Translations under genes and position numbers: made by a program
Shown: positions 1 to 5,603 of the stretch, one piece after another
Position numbering within the stretch: the stretch's first letter is position 1
Layout: every line of letters starts with the position of its first letter
IMG/VR virus record: IMGVR_UViG_3300046167_000336
Location: 1 to 30,850 of that record
DNA: 30,850 bases
Direction: 5' to 3' (one strand)
DNA from: a virus
Notes under the pieces: generated by a model
Seen by the model: the letters and a program-made list of their open reading frames with translations, nothing else
What the model was told of the DNA's origin: nothing
The model's database searches: none

Positions 1-1604
1 CTAATGGCAATATTACTGACGGAACTGATATTGTTGTAAGTGCAGGTGATGATATAACTTTTACAGATACAAGTAAGATTTTGTTAGGTGATGATGATGA
101 TTTACAAATATATCATAATGGTACAAACGCAGTAATTGATAATGGTACAAATAATTTACTAATACAAACAGCATCACAAACTATAATAAGTTCAGATGCA
201 ACTGATAATCAATTAACATTATCGCACAGCACAGGAAACTGGTTTGCAAAAGCGACAAACAGCAATACGTTAATTATAGGTAGCGAAAGTAATGCTACAG
301 ACAATATAACATTAGATACTACAAATGGCGGAAGTGCAACCTTTGCTGGAAACGTAGGAATAGGAGGAACACCAAGTACATTTGCTAATTTTACAAATGT
401 TACAATTCAAGGCGGTTCAAGTGGTTCTAATCTTGACTTTAAAAACTCAAGTGGAACAAGGGTAAGTGCAATAGTAACAACTGCAAGTAATGAATTAATT
501 ATTGAAACTGGTACTGCACAACCTATGATATTTAAAACTAACGATACAGAAAGAATGCGTATAACATCTGGGGCAAGAATTAATATGGATGTAATGGCAG
601 GGCAAGCGTCTGAAGGTGTTATTCGTATTGGTAGATATGATGCAAATACAAGCAGATATAATGAAATACAAAATTATGTTACATCAAGTGCTGCAGGTAG
701 TTATATGAATTTAAGTGTTCATAGTGGTACTGAAAATGTAGTTACAGATGTAATGACTTTATTAGGTTCTGGAAACGTAGGAATTGGTGGTTCTCCTGAT
801 TCACCTTTACATCTTTCACAAGCAGCAGCAAACACTTTCTTTAAAATGGAAGCATATGCAAGTACACAAGGTGCTGATGCAGGAATCAATGTAGCTCGTG
901 AATTAACTTCAGGGAGCAGTTCCAATTTAAGTTTTTGGACAAACACGGGTAGTGCATTAACACAAAAATTAATAATAGACAGTTCTGGAAACGTAGGAAT
1001 TAATGATACTAATCCAAATACAGCAAATTTAAGTATAAAAGGACAGAGTACAGGCGTTAGTGCTAATTACCCTATGCTTAAGTTATTAGGGCAAAATACA
1101 AGTTCAGATGGATTACACATAACTACAACTGGAACAGGTAATAACTATTATGCTATAAAAGTGGCTACTGGTGCTGATTCAAGTGCTTTTGCTGTAACAA
1201 ACGCAGCAAACGTAGGAATCGGAGCGACTAATCCTTTTGCAAAACTTGAAGTTACAGGTAATTTATCAAATAATTGGGCAGGAAGATTTGAAAACACTAA
1301 TTCAATTGGTTATGGAATTTTAGCAAAAATAAATTCAACAGATTCAAGTGATTATATATTTCAAGCAAGAACAGGAAGTACAAATGTAATGACTATTTTA
1401 GGTGACGGCAACGTAGGAATTGGAACGATTTCGCCACAAGAAAAATTACATATTGTAAATGCTGCAAATGCAAGTGTAGATAATTTTATGCTTGAATTAC
1501 AAAATACAACAACTGTAGCTGATTCAAGGTCAGGAATATTATTTTCCACTAATAGTGGCACGGGGTCAAGTAGGGCAGGGGTGCGCAATACAAGGTTCAA
1601 ATAA
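1..1604 (+). CDS. Tail fibre protein, central shaft (5' partial at window edge)
   Basis: The frame is already open at base 3 and runs to a stop at 1602-1604, so this is the continuation of the gene starting at 29770 rather than a new gene at the internal TTG at 81. It encodes repeated beta-rich modules ending in [SG]GNVGIG, with phrases such as DDLQIYHNGTNAVI and ERMRITSG that are common in marine phage fibres carrying a C-terminal S74 chaperone. It stops abruptly after SSRAGVRNTRFK with no chaperone domain. The domain lies in the next frame (1555-2214), so a frameshift is likely at the GGGG run at 1578-1581. Joined to the 29770 part, this frame alone would make 894 residues. With a +1 shift the full protein would be about 1,097 residues. 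Role: host recognition at the tail tip. Confidence 0.8.
   Translation, partial: NGNITDGTDIVVSAGDDITFTDTSKILLGDDDDLQIYHNGTNAVIDNGTNNLLIQTASQTIISSDATDNQLTLSHSTGNWFAKATNSNTLIIGSESNATDNITLDTTNGGSATFAGNVGIGGTPSTFANFTNVTIQGGSSGSNLDFKNSSGTRVSAIVTTASNELIIETGTAQPMIFKTNDTERMRITSGARINMDVMAGQASEGVIRIGRYDANTSRYNEIQNYVTSSAAGSYMNLSVHSGTENVVTDVMTLLGSGNVGIGGSPDSPLHLSQAAANTFFKMEAYASTQGADAGINVARELTSGSSSNLSFWTNTGSALTQKLIIDSSGNVGINDTNPNTANLSIKGQSTGVSANYPMLKLLGQNTSSDGLHITTTGTGNNYYAIKVATGADSSAFAVTNAANVGIGATNPFAKLEVTGNLSNNWAGRFENTNSIGYGILAKINSTDSSDYIFQARTGSTNVMTILGDGNVGIGTISPQEKLHIVNAANASVDNFMLELQNTTTVADSRSGILFSTNSGTGSSRAGVRNTRFK
351..1420 (+). repeat. Five exact 11-nt repeats encoding NVGI in the fibre gene
   Basis: The word AACGTAGGAAT occurs at 351-361, 774-784, 990-1000, 1209-1219 and 1410-1420, always in the same reading phase. 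A degraded sixth copy lies near 1690. Spacings are 423, 216, 219 and 201 nt, all multiples of three, so the unit is a module of about 70 residues ending in GNVGIG, with one double-length interval. The sequences between copies differ, so this is a modular protein repeat with a conserved DNA core, not a recent tandem duplication. Confidence 0.8.
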
Positions 1605-2214
1605 TGGAATTGATGGGACTGGTCATTTACTTTTTGGTAGTGTTAACAGCAATACTTTTTCAGAAAAAATGCGTATAGACAGTTCTGGAAATGTAGCGAT
1701 TGGTTTTACTGGCACTAATAATTACAAATTTTATATTAATGATGGAGTTAATAGAGGAACAAGTGATGCACAAATACATATTAATGGCAATGGTTATAGT
1801 GGGTTTCATTATCTTGATGGTACAGGTTATCATATACAACAAAATTCAAATTATCGTTCTTTAATATTAATTTCTGGAACAAGTGGAGGAGTAAAATTAA
1901 CTGCAGGAGCAACTTCTTGGGTTTCTAATTCTGATGAAAGTTTAAAAGAAAATATTAAACCTTTAGAAGATATATTAGATAAAATACAAGATTATAGGTG
2001 TATTGAATATAATTTAATTGATGATGAAACAAAAGACAAAAAAATAGGTTTTATTGCTCAAGATTGGGTGGATGATTTTCCAGCCATAGTAGATAAAGAT
2101 AATGATGGTTTATTAGGTATGAAATATACTGAAACAATACCTGTTTTATTAAAAGCAATACAAGAACTAAAAGCAGAAATAGAAATATTAAAAAACAAAT
2201 GTAATTGTAAATAA
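1555..2214 (+). CDS. Tail fibre C-terminus with peptidase S74 / intramolecular chaperone domain (frameshifted)
   Basis: This frame continues the fibre: AIQGSNNGIDGTGHLLFGS and MRIDSSGNVAIG match the module style upstream. The C-terminal ~95 residues form an intramolecular chaperone auto-processing domain (peptidase S74). The key motif is SDESLKENI, with the candidate autocleavage Ser codon at 1930-1932. It is followed by IGFIAQDW, by MKYTETIPVLLKAIQEL, and by a C-terminal coiled coil (LKAEIEILKNK) ending CNCK. In this family the domain promotes trimerisation of the fibre and then cuts itself off. The GTG at 1555 lies inside the upstream frame and is probably not a true start. I expect the segment to be reached by a +1 shift around 1578-1581, or to be in frame in reality if the run carries one extra G. 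Domain identification is strong; the mode of expression is uncertain. Confidence 0.85.
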   Translation: MARGQVGQGCAIQGSNNGIDGTGHLLFGSVNSNTFSEKMRIDSSGNVAIGFTGTNNYKFYINDGVNRGTSDAQIHINGNGYSGFHYLDGTGYHIQQNSNYRSLILISGTSGGVKLTAGATSWVSNSDESLKENIKPLEDILDKIQDYRCIEYNLIDDETKDKKIGFIAQDWVDDFPAIVDKDNDGLLGMKYTETIPVLLKAIQELKAEIEILKNKCNCK

Positions 2215-2215
2215 T

Positions 2216-2223
2216 TATATTTG
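2216..2223 (+). promoter_or_regulatory. Candidate Bacteroidetes -7 box before the lysis module
   Basis: TATATTTG matches the Bacteroidetes -7 consensus TAnnTTTG. It lies just after the fibre stop and 24 nt before the ATG at 2248. No well-spaced -33 TTG is seen (the nearest TTG, at 2205-2207, is too close), so this is a weak call. Confidence 0.35.
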
Positions 2224-2247
2224 TATATAACTATAAATTAAATAAAA

Positions 2248-2484
2248 ATGTCAAAAATTAGTAAAGAAGAATTAGAATCATTAAAAGAATCAGAAAAGAA
2301 GTTTGCTGCTATAAAGCACGACTTAGGTACTTTAGAAGTACAGAAACACGGCTTATTACACGCCTTTGCACAATTGCAAGAAGAAAGTAATAAAGAGAAA
2401 AAAGAACTAGAGGACAAGTATGGTAAAATAAACATCAACTTAGAGGATGGTTCTTACGAAGAAATAAAAGAAGAAACTAAATAA
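2248..2484 (+). CDS. Small coiled-coil protein, unknown function
   Basis: The 78-residue protein is almost wholly charged helix: Lys/Glu-rich with heptad-like spacing from residue 4 to about 60 (KEELESLKESEKKF, then LQEESNKEKKELEDKYG). It ends in an acidic tail and has no signal peptide or membrane segment. The start ATG follows an A-rich leader with no Shine-Dalgarno. It sits between the tail fibre and the lysis genes. Similar small coiled-coil proteins are common beside fibre genes in flavobacterial phages, but I know of no assigned function. A structural adaptor or fibre assembly factor is possible, though unsupported. Confidence 0.7.
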   Translation: MSKISKEELESLKESEKKFAAIKHDLGTLEVQKHGLLHAFAQLQEESNKEKKELEDKYGKININLEDGSYEEIKEETK

Positions 2485-2488
2485 TATT

Positions 2489-2629
2489 ATGGATTTTGCA
2501 GATATGAAGATTTATACTTTAAACTCAATGGCTTTTCTAGTTACAATGACCGAAGTAGAAACTTGGTTAAAGATAATTCTTCTTGTCTGTACTATCGTTT
2601 ATACAGTAATGAAAACTAAAAAGCTATGA
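2489..2629 (+). CDS. 46-residue single-TM protein, holin-like candidate
   Basis: A short ORF of 46 residues has a polar N-terminus (MDFADMKIYTLNSMAF), one hydrophobic segment at about residues 27-41 (WLKIILLVCTIVYTV) and a basic end (MKTKKL). It begins four bases after the preceding stop, and its TGA overlaps the ATG of the amidase at 2626 (ATGA), the usual sign of translational coupling. Position directly before a peptidoglycan amidase and a single membrane span suggest a lysis role such as a small holin or pinholin. Size and hydropathy are the only direct evidence. Confidence 0.6.
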   Translation: MDFADMKIYTLNSMAFLVTMTEVETWLKIILLVCTIVYTVMKTKKL

Positions 2630-3060
2630 GAAAAATAGACAAGCTTATAGTTCATTGTTCAGCTACACCAGAACACAAGGAGTTTGATGTAGAGGACATA
2701 ACAGAATGGCACGTTACAGGAAATGGGTGGTCAGATTGTGGTTACCATTATGTCATTACTCTTAGTGGTGAGATACAAGATGCTAGACCAGAAAGAAAGA
2801 TAGGTGCTCATTGTAAAGGTCACAATAGAAATTCTATAGGTATTTGTTACATAGGAGGTATGGATAGAACTATGGACAAATGGATAGATACTAGAACACC
2901 TGAGCAAAAAGAATCATTAGAGCAATTATTAAAAGATTTAAAACAGAAGTATCCTGAAGCTAAAATATATGGACATAAAGATTTTACTAATAAGAAAGTA
3001 TGTCCTTGTTTTGATGCTAAGGAAGAATATAAAAATATAAGTAATGGGAATAGAGAATAA
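2626..3060 (+). CDS. N-acetylmuramoyl-L-alanine amidase, endolysin
   Basis: The 144-residue protein is a compact Amidase_2/PGRP-fold endolysin of the T7-lysozyme type, close to the usual length of a stand-alone catalytic domain. Visible residues fit the zinc amidase pattern: His10 in IVHCSAT, Tyr40 in GYHYVI (equivalent to the T7 catalytic Tyr), His117 in YGHKDF, then Lys124 and Cys126 in KKVCPCFDA, equivalent to the T7 Lys and zinc Cys. It would cut the amide bond between muramic acid and the peptide stem. There is no signal peptide, so release depends on a holin. Candidate holins and spanin-like proteins surround it. It overlaps the genes on both sides. Confidence 0.93.
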   Translation: MRKIDKLIVHCSATPEHKEFDVEDITEWHVTGNGWSDCGYHYVITLSGEIQDARPERKIGAHCKGHNRNSIGICYIGGMDRTMDKWIDTRTPEQKESLEQLLKDLKQKYPEAKIYGHKDFTNKKVCPCFDAKEEYKNISNGNRE

Positions 3061-3340
3061 AAAAGTTAATGTAGATATTGACGGAGATGGCAAACCTGAT
3101 TTAAACTTAGACCTAAAAACCATTATAATGGTAGTAGGAGGGATTATTAGCTTAACTATGACTTACTCTACCCTTACTAAACAAATAGAGCTTAATAAGC
3201 AAGAAATAGAGGTTGCTAAAAAGCTACCTCCTGCACAGTCATTAGAAGTTATTAAGCAAAGAATAGAGTTTCTTGAAGGACAAATAGAAGCTAAAGATAA
3301 ACGATTAGATAAGATAGAAGATAAAATATATAAAAGATGA
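3044..3340 (+). CDS. Single-TM coiled-coil protein of the lysis module
   Basis: The 98-residue protein has three parts: an Asp-rich N-terminus (NVDIDGDGKPDLNLD, resembling a Ca-binding loop), one membrane span at about residues 27-43 (IIMVVGGIISLTMTYST), and a long charged coiled coil to the C-terminus (EFLEGQIEAKDKRLDKIEDK). The layout resembles inner-membrane spanins or Rz-like proteins in size and order, but the topology is unproven and the N-terminal Asp motif is not typical of Rz. It starts 17 nt inside the amidase gene and ends overlapping the next ATG (ATGA), so it is probably translationally coupled to both. Confidence 0.7.
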   Translation: MGIENKKVNVDIDGDGKPDLNLDLKTIIMVVGGIISLTMTYSTLTKQIELNKQEIEVAKKLPPAQSLEVIKQRIEFLEGQIEAKDKRLDKIEDKIYKR

Positions 3341-3417
3341 ACAAGTTAATTGAGTTTGTCTTTATGATAGTAATCATATTAGTAATTGGCTCATTTACTG
3401 TTTTACCTTTAAATTAA
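3337..3417 (+). CDS. 26-residue hydrophobic peptide
   Basis: A tiny ORF starts on the ATGA overlap with the upstream gene. It encodes MNKLIEFVFMIVIILVIGSF followed by TVLPLN, essentially one transmembrane helix after a short polar cap. The overlap-coupled start and the run of membrane proteins around it argue that it is translated. It may be a lysis accessory peptide or antiholin-like. Short hydrophobic ORFs can arise by chance in AT-rich DNA, so confidence is moderate. Confidence 0.45.
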   Translation: MNKLIEFVFMIVIILVIGSFTVLPLN

Positions 3418-3421
3418 AACT

Positions 3422-3580
3422 ATGGAAACTATAAAACATTTATTAGGAATTTGTGGCGAAAGTCATATAAACATTTACACAGTAATTTTATCAGTAATTA
3501 TTTTAAAATACATTTATGAAAAATATACTAGCAAAACTATTTGGAGGAGCAGCAGGAGGAGTAGCAGAGAAGATATCTAA
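3422..3580 (+). CDS. 52-residue membrane protein, unknown
   Basis: The ORF begins METIKHLLGICGESH, then has a hydrophobic segment (INIYTVILSVIILKYIY, about residues 16-32) and a basic Arg/Ser-rich tail. The tail overlaps the start of the holin gene by 65 nt in another frame, so the last 20 residues may be shaped by that gene. I recall the KHLLG-CGE start from small membrane proteins in lysis regions of other Bacteroidetes phages, which supports it as real; this is memory, not a search. Function is unknown. Confidence 0.5.
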   Translation: METIKHLLGICGESHINIYTVILSVIILKYIYEKYTSKTIWRSSRRSSREDI

Positions 3581-3911
3581 CATCATAGCTAAACATACTT
3601 TCTCAAAAGAAGATAGAGCAAAGTTTGAAAATGAGATGACTAAGGTGTTAATAGATGCAGAAGCTGATATGCAACAAAACGTAACAGAGCGTTGGAAAAC
3701 TGATATGTCTAGTGATAGTTTTTTAAGCAAGAATGTAAGACCTTTAGTATTAATCTTTTTAGTTGTATCTACTGTACTTATGGTGTTTATAGATGCAGGT
3801 GTTATTTCGTTTGAAGTTAAAGAAAGTTGGATTGATTTGTTACAGTTAGTGCTTATAACAGTCATAGGAGCTTATTTCGGTGGTCGTAGTTATGAGAAAA
3901 TAAAAAAGTAA
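3516..3911 (+). CDS. Holin, 3TM / GTA-holin type
   Basis: The 131-residue protein matches the plan of the 3TM-type (GTA) holin family. It has a Gly/Ala-rich amphipathic start (LFGGAAGGVAEKI), a charged helix, then the signature region ERWKTDMSSDSFLSKNVRP at about residues 58-76. Two clear membrane helices follow (about 76-95 and 105-122), with a basic C-terminus GGRSYEKIKK. The N-terminal glycine-rich segment may be the third span. Its role is to permeabilise the inner membrane so that the amidase at 2626 reaches the wall. Its stop overlaps the next start (TAATG). Confidence 0.8.
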   Translation: MKNILAKLFGGAAGGVAEKISNIIAKHTFSKEDRAKFENEMTKVLIDAEADMQQNVTERWKTDMSSDSFLSKNVRPLVLIFLVVSTVLMVFIDAGVISFEVKESWIDLLQLVLITVIGAYFGGRSYEKIKK

Positions 3912-4045
3912 TGGCTAAAACAATTAATATAAGCTCGTATAGAAGCAAATCAAAGAAACGTAAAGGAATACATGCTAAAAGTAAAATGAGTACCTTAAAA
4001 GGCTCTAAAAACTATTTTAAAAAATATAAAGGTCAAGGTAAATAA
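3911..4045 (+). CDS. Small, very basic 44-residue protein
   Basis: The ORF starts on a TAATG overlap with the holin and encodes a Lys/Ser/Gly-rich peptide: MAKTINISSYRSKSKKRKGI, then HAKSKMSTLKGSKNYFKKYK and GQGK. Short proteins with the pattern KKRKG-HAKSK...SKNY-K-Y-GQG recur in Bacteroidetes phages, from memory. The charge suggests binding to nucleic acid or to the capsid interior, but no function is known to me. It is the last gene before the longest non-coding stretch. Confidence 0.65.
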   Translation: MAKTINISSYRSKSKKRKGIHAKSKMSTLKGSKNYFKKYKGQGK

Positions 4046-4216
4046 TTTTTTTATATATTTACTGCACACTTGCAAAACCTAATAAAGTTGGACGTTGCTT
4101 GGATCGGGTAATTAATTTTTCTTTTCTTTTTGCTGGCTTTTTCTTTTCTTTTTTCTTTTTACCCTTTTTCTTTTTTCTTTTCTTTTATTATAATTTAAAT
4201 TTATATATTAGCTAAT
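4046..4216 (+). other. Longest intergenic region, with a 71-nt polypyrimidine tract
   Basis: These 171 bases separate the lysis and recombination modules and contain no credible ORF. Positions 4116-4186 are pyrimidine except for three G (4132, 4135, 4136) and one A (4161), built of TTTTC-like units. Upstream (4046-4110) is a more mixed stretch containing GGACGTTGCTTGGATCGGG. A TATATTAGC promoter-like element follows at 4204. The strand asymmetry is the most extreme in the genome. An origin, a packaging site or a transcription pause region are all possible; none is shown by the sequence. Confidence 0.6.
4182..4212 (+). promoter_or_regulatory. Promoter-like element before the ninG-like gene
   Basis: TATATTAGC at 4204-4212 is identical to the right end of the 34-nt promoter-like repeat found at 7736-7769 and 15227-15260. 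TTTTATTA sits at the same distance upstream as TTTTGTTA in those copies; the spacer is not conserved. It lies immediately before ATG 4217. This looks like a third, diverged member of the same promoter family. Confidence 0.5.
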
Positions 4217-4624
4217 ATGAGAAAAATATCACGTAAAGGACTTGTGAAAAAGTTAGATACAATTTTTTCAATATTTATTAGATTAAGAAAAGCTAATGAG
4301 TTAGGTGAAGTTAGCTGCTATACATGTGGTAAAAAAGATCATTATAAAAAAATGCAATGTGGTCATTTTATGTCAAGAAAACATTATTCAACACGTTGGG
4401 AAGAATTAAATTGCCAAGTACAGTGTTATTCATGTAATGTAATGAGGTATGGAGAACAATATAAATATGGACTTCAGTTAAAAAAAGAATATGGTGAATA
4501 TTTACCAGATAAATTATTAACAATGTCAAGAAGTGTAGTTAAATTCTCAAATGATGATTTAAACGAAATGATAAATAGATATGAACATTATGTTGATTTA
4601 TTGAAAAAAGAATTATATTTGTAG
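4217..4624 (+). CDS. ninG: NinG/Rap-like recombination nuclease
   Basis: The 135-residue protein has the NinG (Rap, lambda recombination) pattern. A zinc-binding pair CYTC (Cys34, Cys37) is followed by CGHFMSRKH (Cys48, His50, His56) and RWEELN, then a second pair QCYSCN (Cys70, Cys73) and a Gly/Tyr-rich stretch. The Cys/His arrangement recalls HNH-type zinc nucleases. Lambda Rap acts on Holliday junctions and D-loops. The C-terminal third is helical and charged. It opens the recombination and replication region, ahead of an ERF annealing protein and, further on, a RecE-like exonuclease, which fits a phage recombination pathway. It ends at a candidate promoter and terminator region. Confidence 0.85.
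   Translation: MRKISRKGLVKKLDTIFSIFIRLRKANELGEVSCYTCGKKDHYKKMQCGHFMSRKHYSTRWEELNCQVQCYSCNVMRYGEQYKYGLQLKKEYGEYLPDKLLTMSRSVVKFSNDDLNEMINRYEHYVDLLKKELYL
4593..4621 (+). promoter_or_regulatory. Candidate promoter inside the 3' end of the ninG-like gene
   Basis: TTG at 4593-4595 is followed 18 nt later by TATATTTG at 4614-4621, which matches the Bacteroidetes TTG-N17-23-TAnnTTTG pattern. Transcription would begin around 4628 and meet the terminator at 4671-4700, giving a transcript of roughly 70 nt. This is sequence pattern only, in a very AT-rich background. Confidence 0.35.
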
Positions 4625-4670
4625 GATAATTACCGCTAGGTAGTTTGTTTCCTAACTGTTTTGTTTAATT

Positions 4671-4700
4671 AAGGGGTAAATTAATTTTTATCCCTTTTTT
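4671..4700 (+). terminator. Intrinsic terminator after the ninG-like gene
   Basis: A 10-bp stem (4671-4680 with 4687-4696, one G-U pair) closes a TTAATT loop and runs into Ts. The core is AAGGGGTAAA pairing with TTTATCCCTT. It separates the ninG-like gene from the ERF unit. Confidence 0.75.
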
Positions 4701-4719
4701 ATTATATCATTTTTTTTTA

Positions 4720-4727
4720 TATATTTG
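4720..4727 (+). promoter_or_regulatory. Candidate -7 box for the ERF operon
   Basis: TATATTTG matches TAnnTTTG and lies 23 nt before the ATG at 4751 and directly after a terminator, where a new promoter is needed. No clear -33 TTG is present. Confidence 0.45.
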
Positions 4728-4750
4728 TATAGAACAAAAAAAACAGTTTT

Positions 4751-4873
4751 ATGGAATATCAATTAGCAGCAATACTAGCTCTTAGAAAAAAAGTAGAAGA
4801 TTTACAAAATCAAGTTGAAGAATTAACAATTAAACTTGAGAAGTCACAACAAGATAATTTATTAAATACTTAA
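4751..4873 (+). CDS. 40-residue coiled-coil peptide
   Basis: This short ORF (MEYQLAAILALRKKVEDLQN, then QVEELTIKLEKSQQDNLLNT) has regular heptad spacing of Leu/Val/Ile and is predicted to be a single coiled coil. The ATG follows an A-rich leader downstream of a -7 box, and the stop is two bases before the ERF start, so it is probably the first gene of that operon. Function is unknown; an interaction peptide is possible. Confidence 0.55.
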   Translation: MEYQLAAILALRKKVEDLQNQVEELTIKLEKSQQDNLLNT

Positions 4874-4875
4874 CA

Positions 4876-5301
4876 ATGGAAACAAATATTTACCATAAGC
4901 TTTATAAGCTTCAATCCGAGATTGGTACGGTTAGCAAAGATGTAAGAAATCCTTTTTACAAAAGCAAATATTTTGATATTAATTCTCTTATAGGACAATT
5001 ACAACCTTTATTAGAAAAACACAAATTAGTATTAATTCAACCTATAACAGATAATCAAGTAAGAAGTGTTATAGTTGATTTAGATGGTGGTAGTGTTGAA
5101 TCAAGTATGAAATTACCTGATATTCAAGACCCACAGAAAATAGGTTCAGCAATAACTTATTATAGAAGATATACATTAACATCATTACTTGGATTACAAG
5201 CTGAAGATGATGATGCTAATTCGACTGTAGGTTATAAATATCAACCAAAAAAACAATATAATTCAAATAATAATAATCCTTTAAGTAATATATTAAAATA
5301 A
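4876..5301 (+). CDS. erf: ERF-family single-strand annealing protein
   Basis: The 141-residue protein fits the ERF superfamily: an N-terminal helical stretch with NPFYKSKYFDINSLIGQLQP, then the hallmark DPQKIGSAITYYRRYTLTSL (residues 85-104) and GLQAEDDDAN. These proteins bind single-stranded DNA and anneal complementary strands during phage recombination and circularisation. The C-terminal 25 residues are Asn/Gln/Lys-rich and probably disordered. The expected partner is a 5'-3' exonuclease, and a RecE-like nuclease is encoded at 12033. The neighbour at 5307 looks like a single-strand DNA-binding protein. It is short for the family but includes the core. Confidence 0.9.
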   Translation: METNIYHKLYKLQSEIGTVSKDVRNPFYKSKYFDINSLIGQLQPLLEKHKLVLIQPITDNQVRSVIVDLDGGSVESSMKLPDIQDPQKIGSAITYYRRYTLTSLLGLQAEDDDANSTVGYKYQPKKQYNSNNNNPLSNILK

Positions 5302-5306
5302 AAATT

Positions 5307-5603
5307 ATGGCTTCAATACAAACAATAAGTATAGATCTTACAAAAATCGATAAATCAAAGATAGTAAATGACAAATATCTTAACATAACTGTAACACAAA
5401 ATAATGAGACTAATAAATATGGTCAAAATGTTACTGTTACACATAATCAAACAAAAGAAGAAAGAGAAAATAAAACACCTAAAATTTACTTAGGTAACGG
5501 TAAAACAGTTTGGAATGACGGTACTGTTGTAAATGCTGAAAGAGTTGAAAATATAAATAATTCAGAACAAAACAAAAGTAGAGAAGAAATAGATATATTT
5601 TAA
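5307..5603 (+). CDS. Small protein with SSB-like acidic C-terminal tip
   Basis: The 98-residue protein has a beta-rich first half (IQTISIDLTKIDKSKIV, YLNITVTQNNETNKYGQNVTV), a central YLGNGKTVWNDG, and a disordered Asn/Glu-rich tail ending SREEIDIF. The final acidic-hydrophobic-Phe tip resembles the D-D-D-I-P-F end of single-strand DNA-binding proteins, which recruits replication partners. It lies between an ERF annealing protein and a DnaB-like helicase, with a TAATG overlap to the latter. I infer a phage SSB analogue; an OB fold is not proven from sequence. Confidence 0.55.
   Translation: MASIQTISIDLTKIDKSKIVNDKYLNITVTQNNETNKYGQNVTVTHNQTKEERENKTPKIYLGNGKTVWNDGTVVNAERVENINNSEQNKSREEIDIF

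Noticed and set aside
1-80. Independent gene starting at TTG 81
   Set aside because: The frame is open back to base 3 and joins in frame to the end of the window, so the TTG is internal.
3503-3865. 120-residue minus-strand open frame opposite the holin
   Set aside because: It is antisense to a well-supported holin gene. No minus-strand gene is supported anywhere in the genome.
4628-4666. Possible hairpin around CTAGGTAGTTTGTTTCCTA
   Set aside because: Only four or five base pairs form, with a long loop, and it is not followed by a T-run; too weak to call as a terminator or riboswitch.
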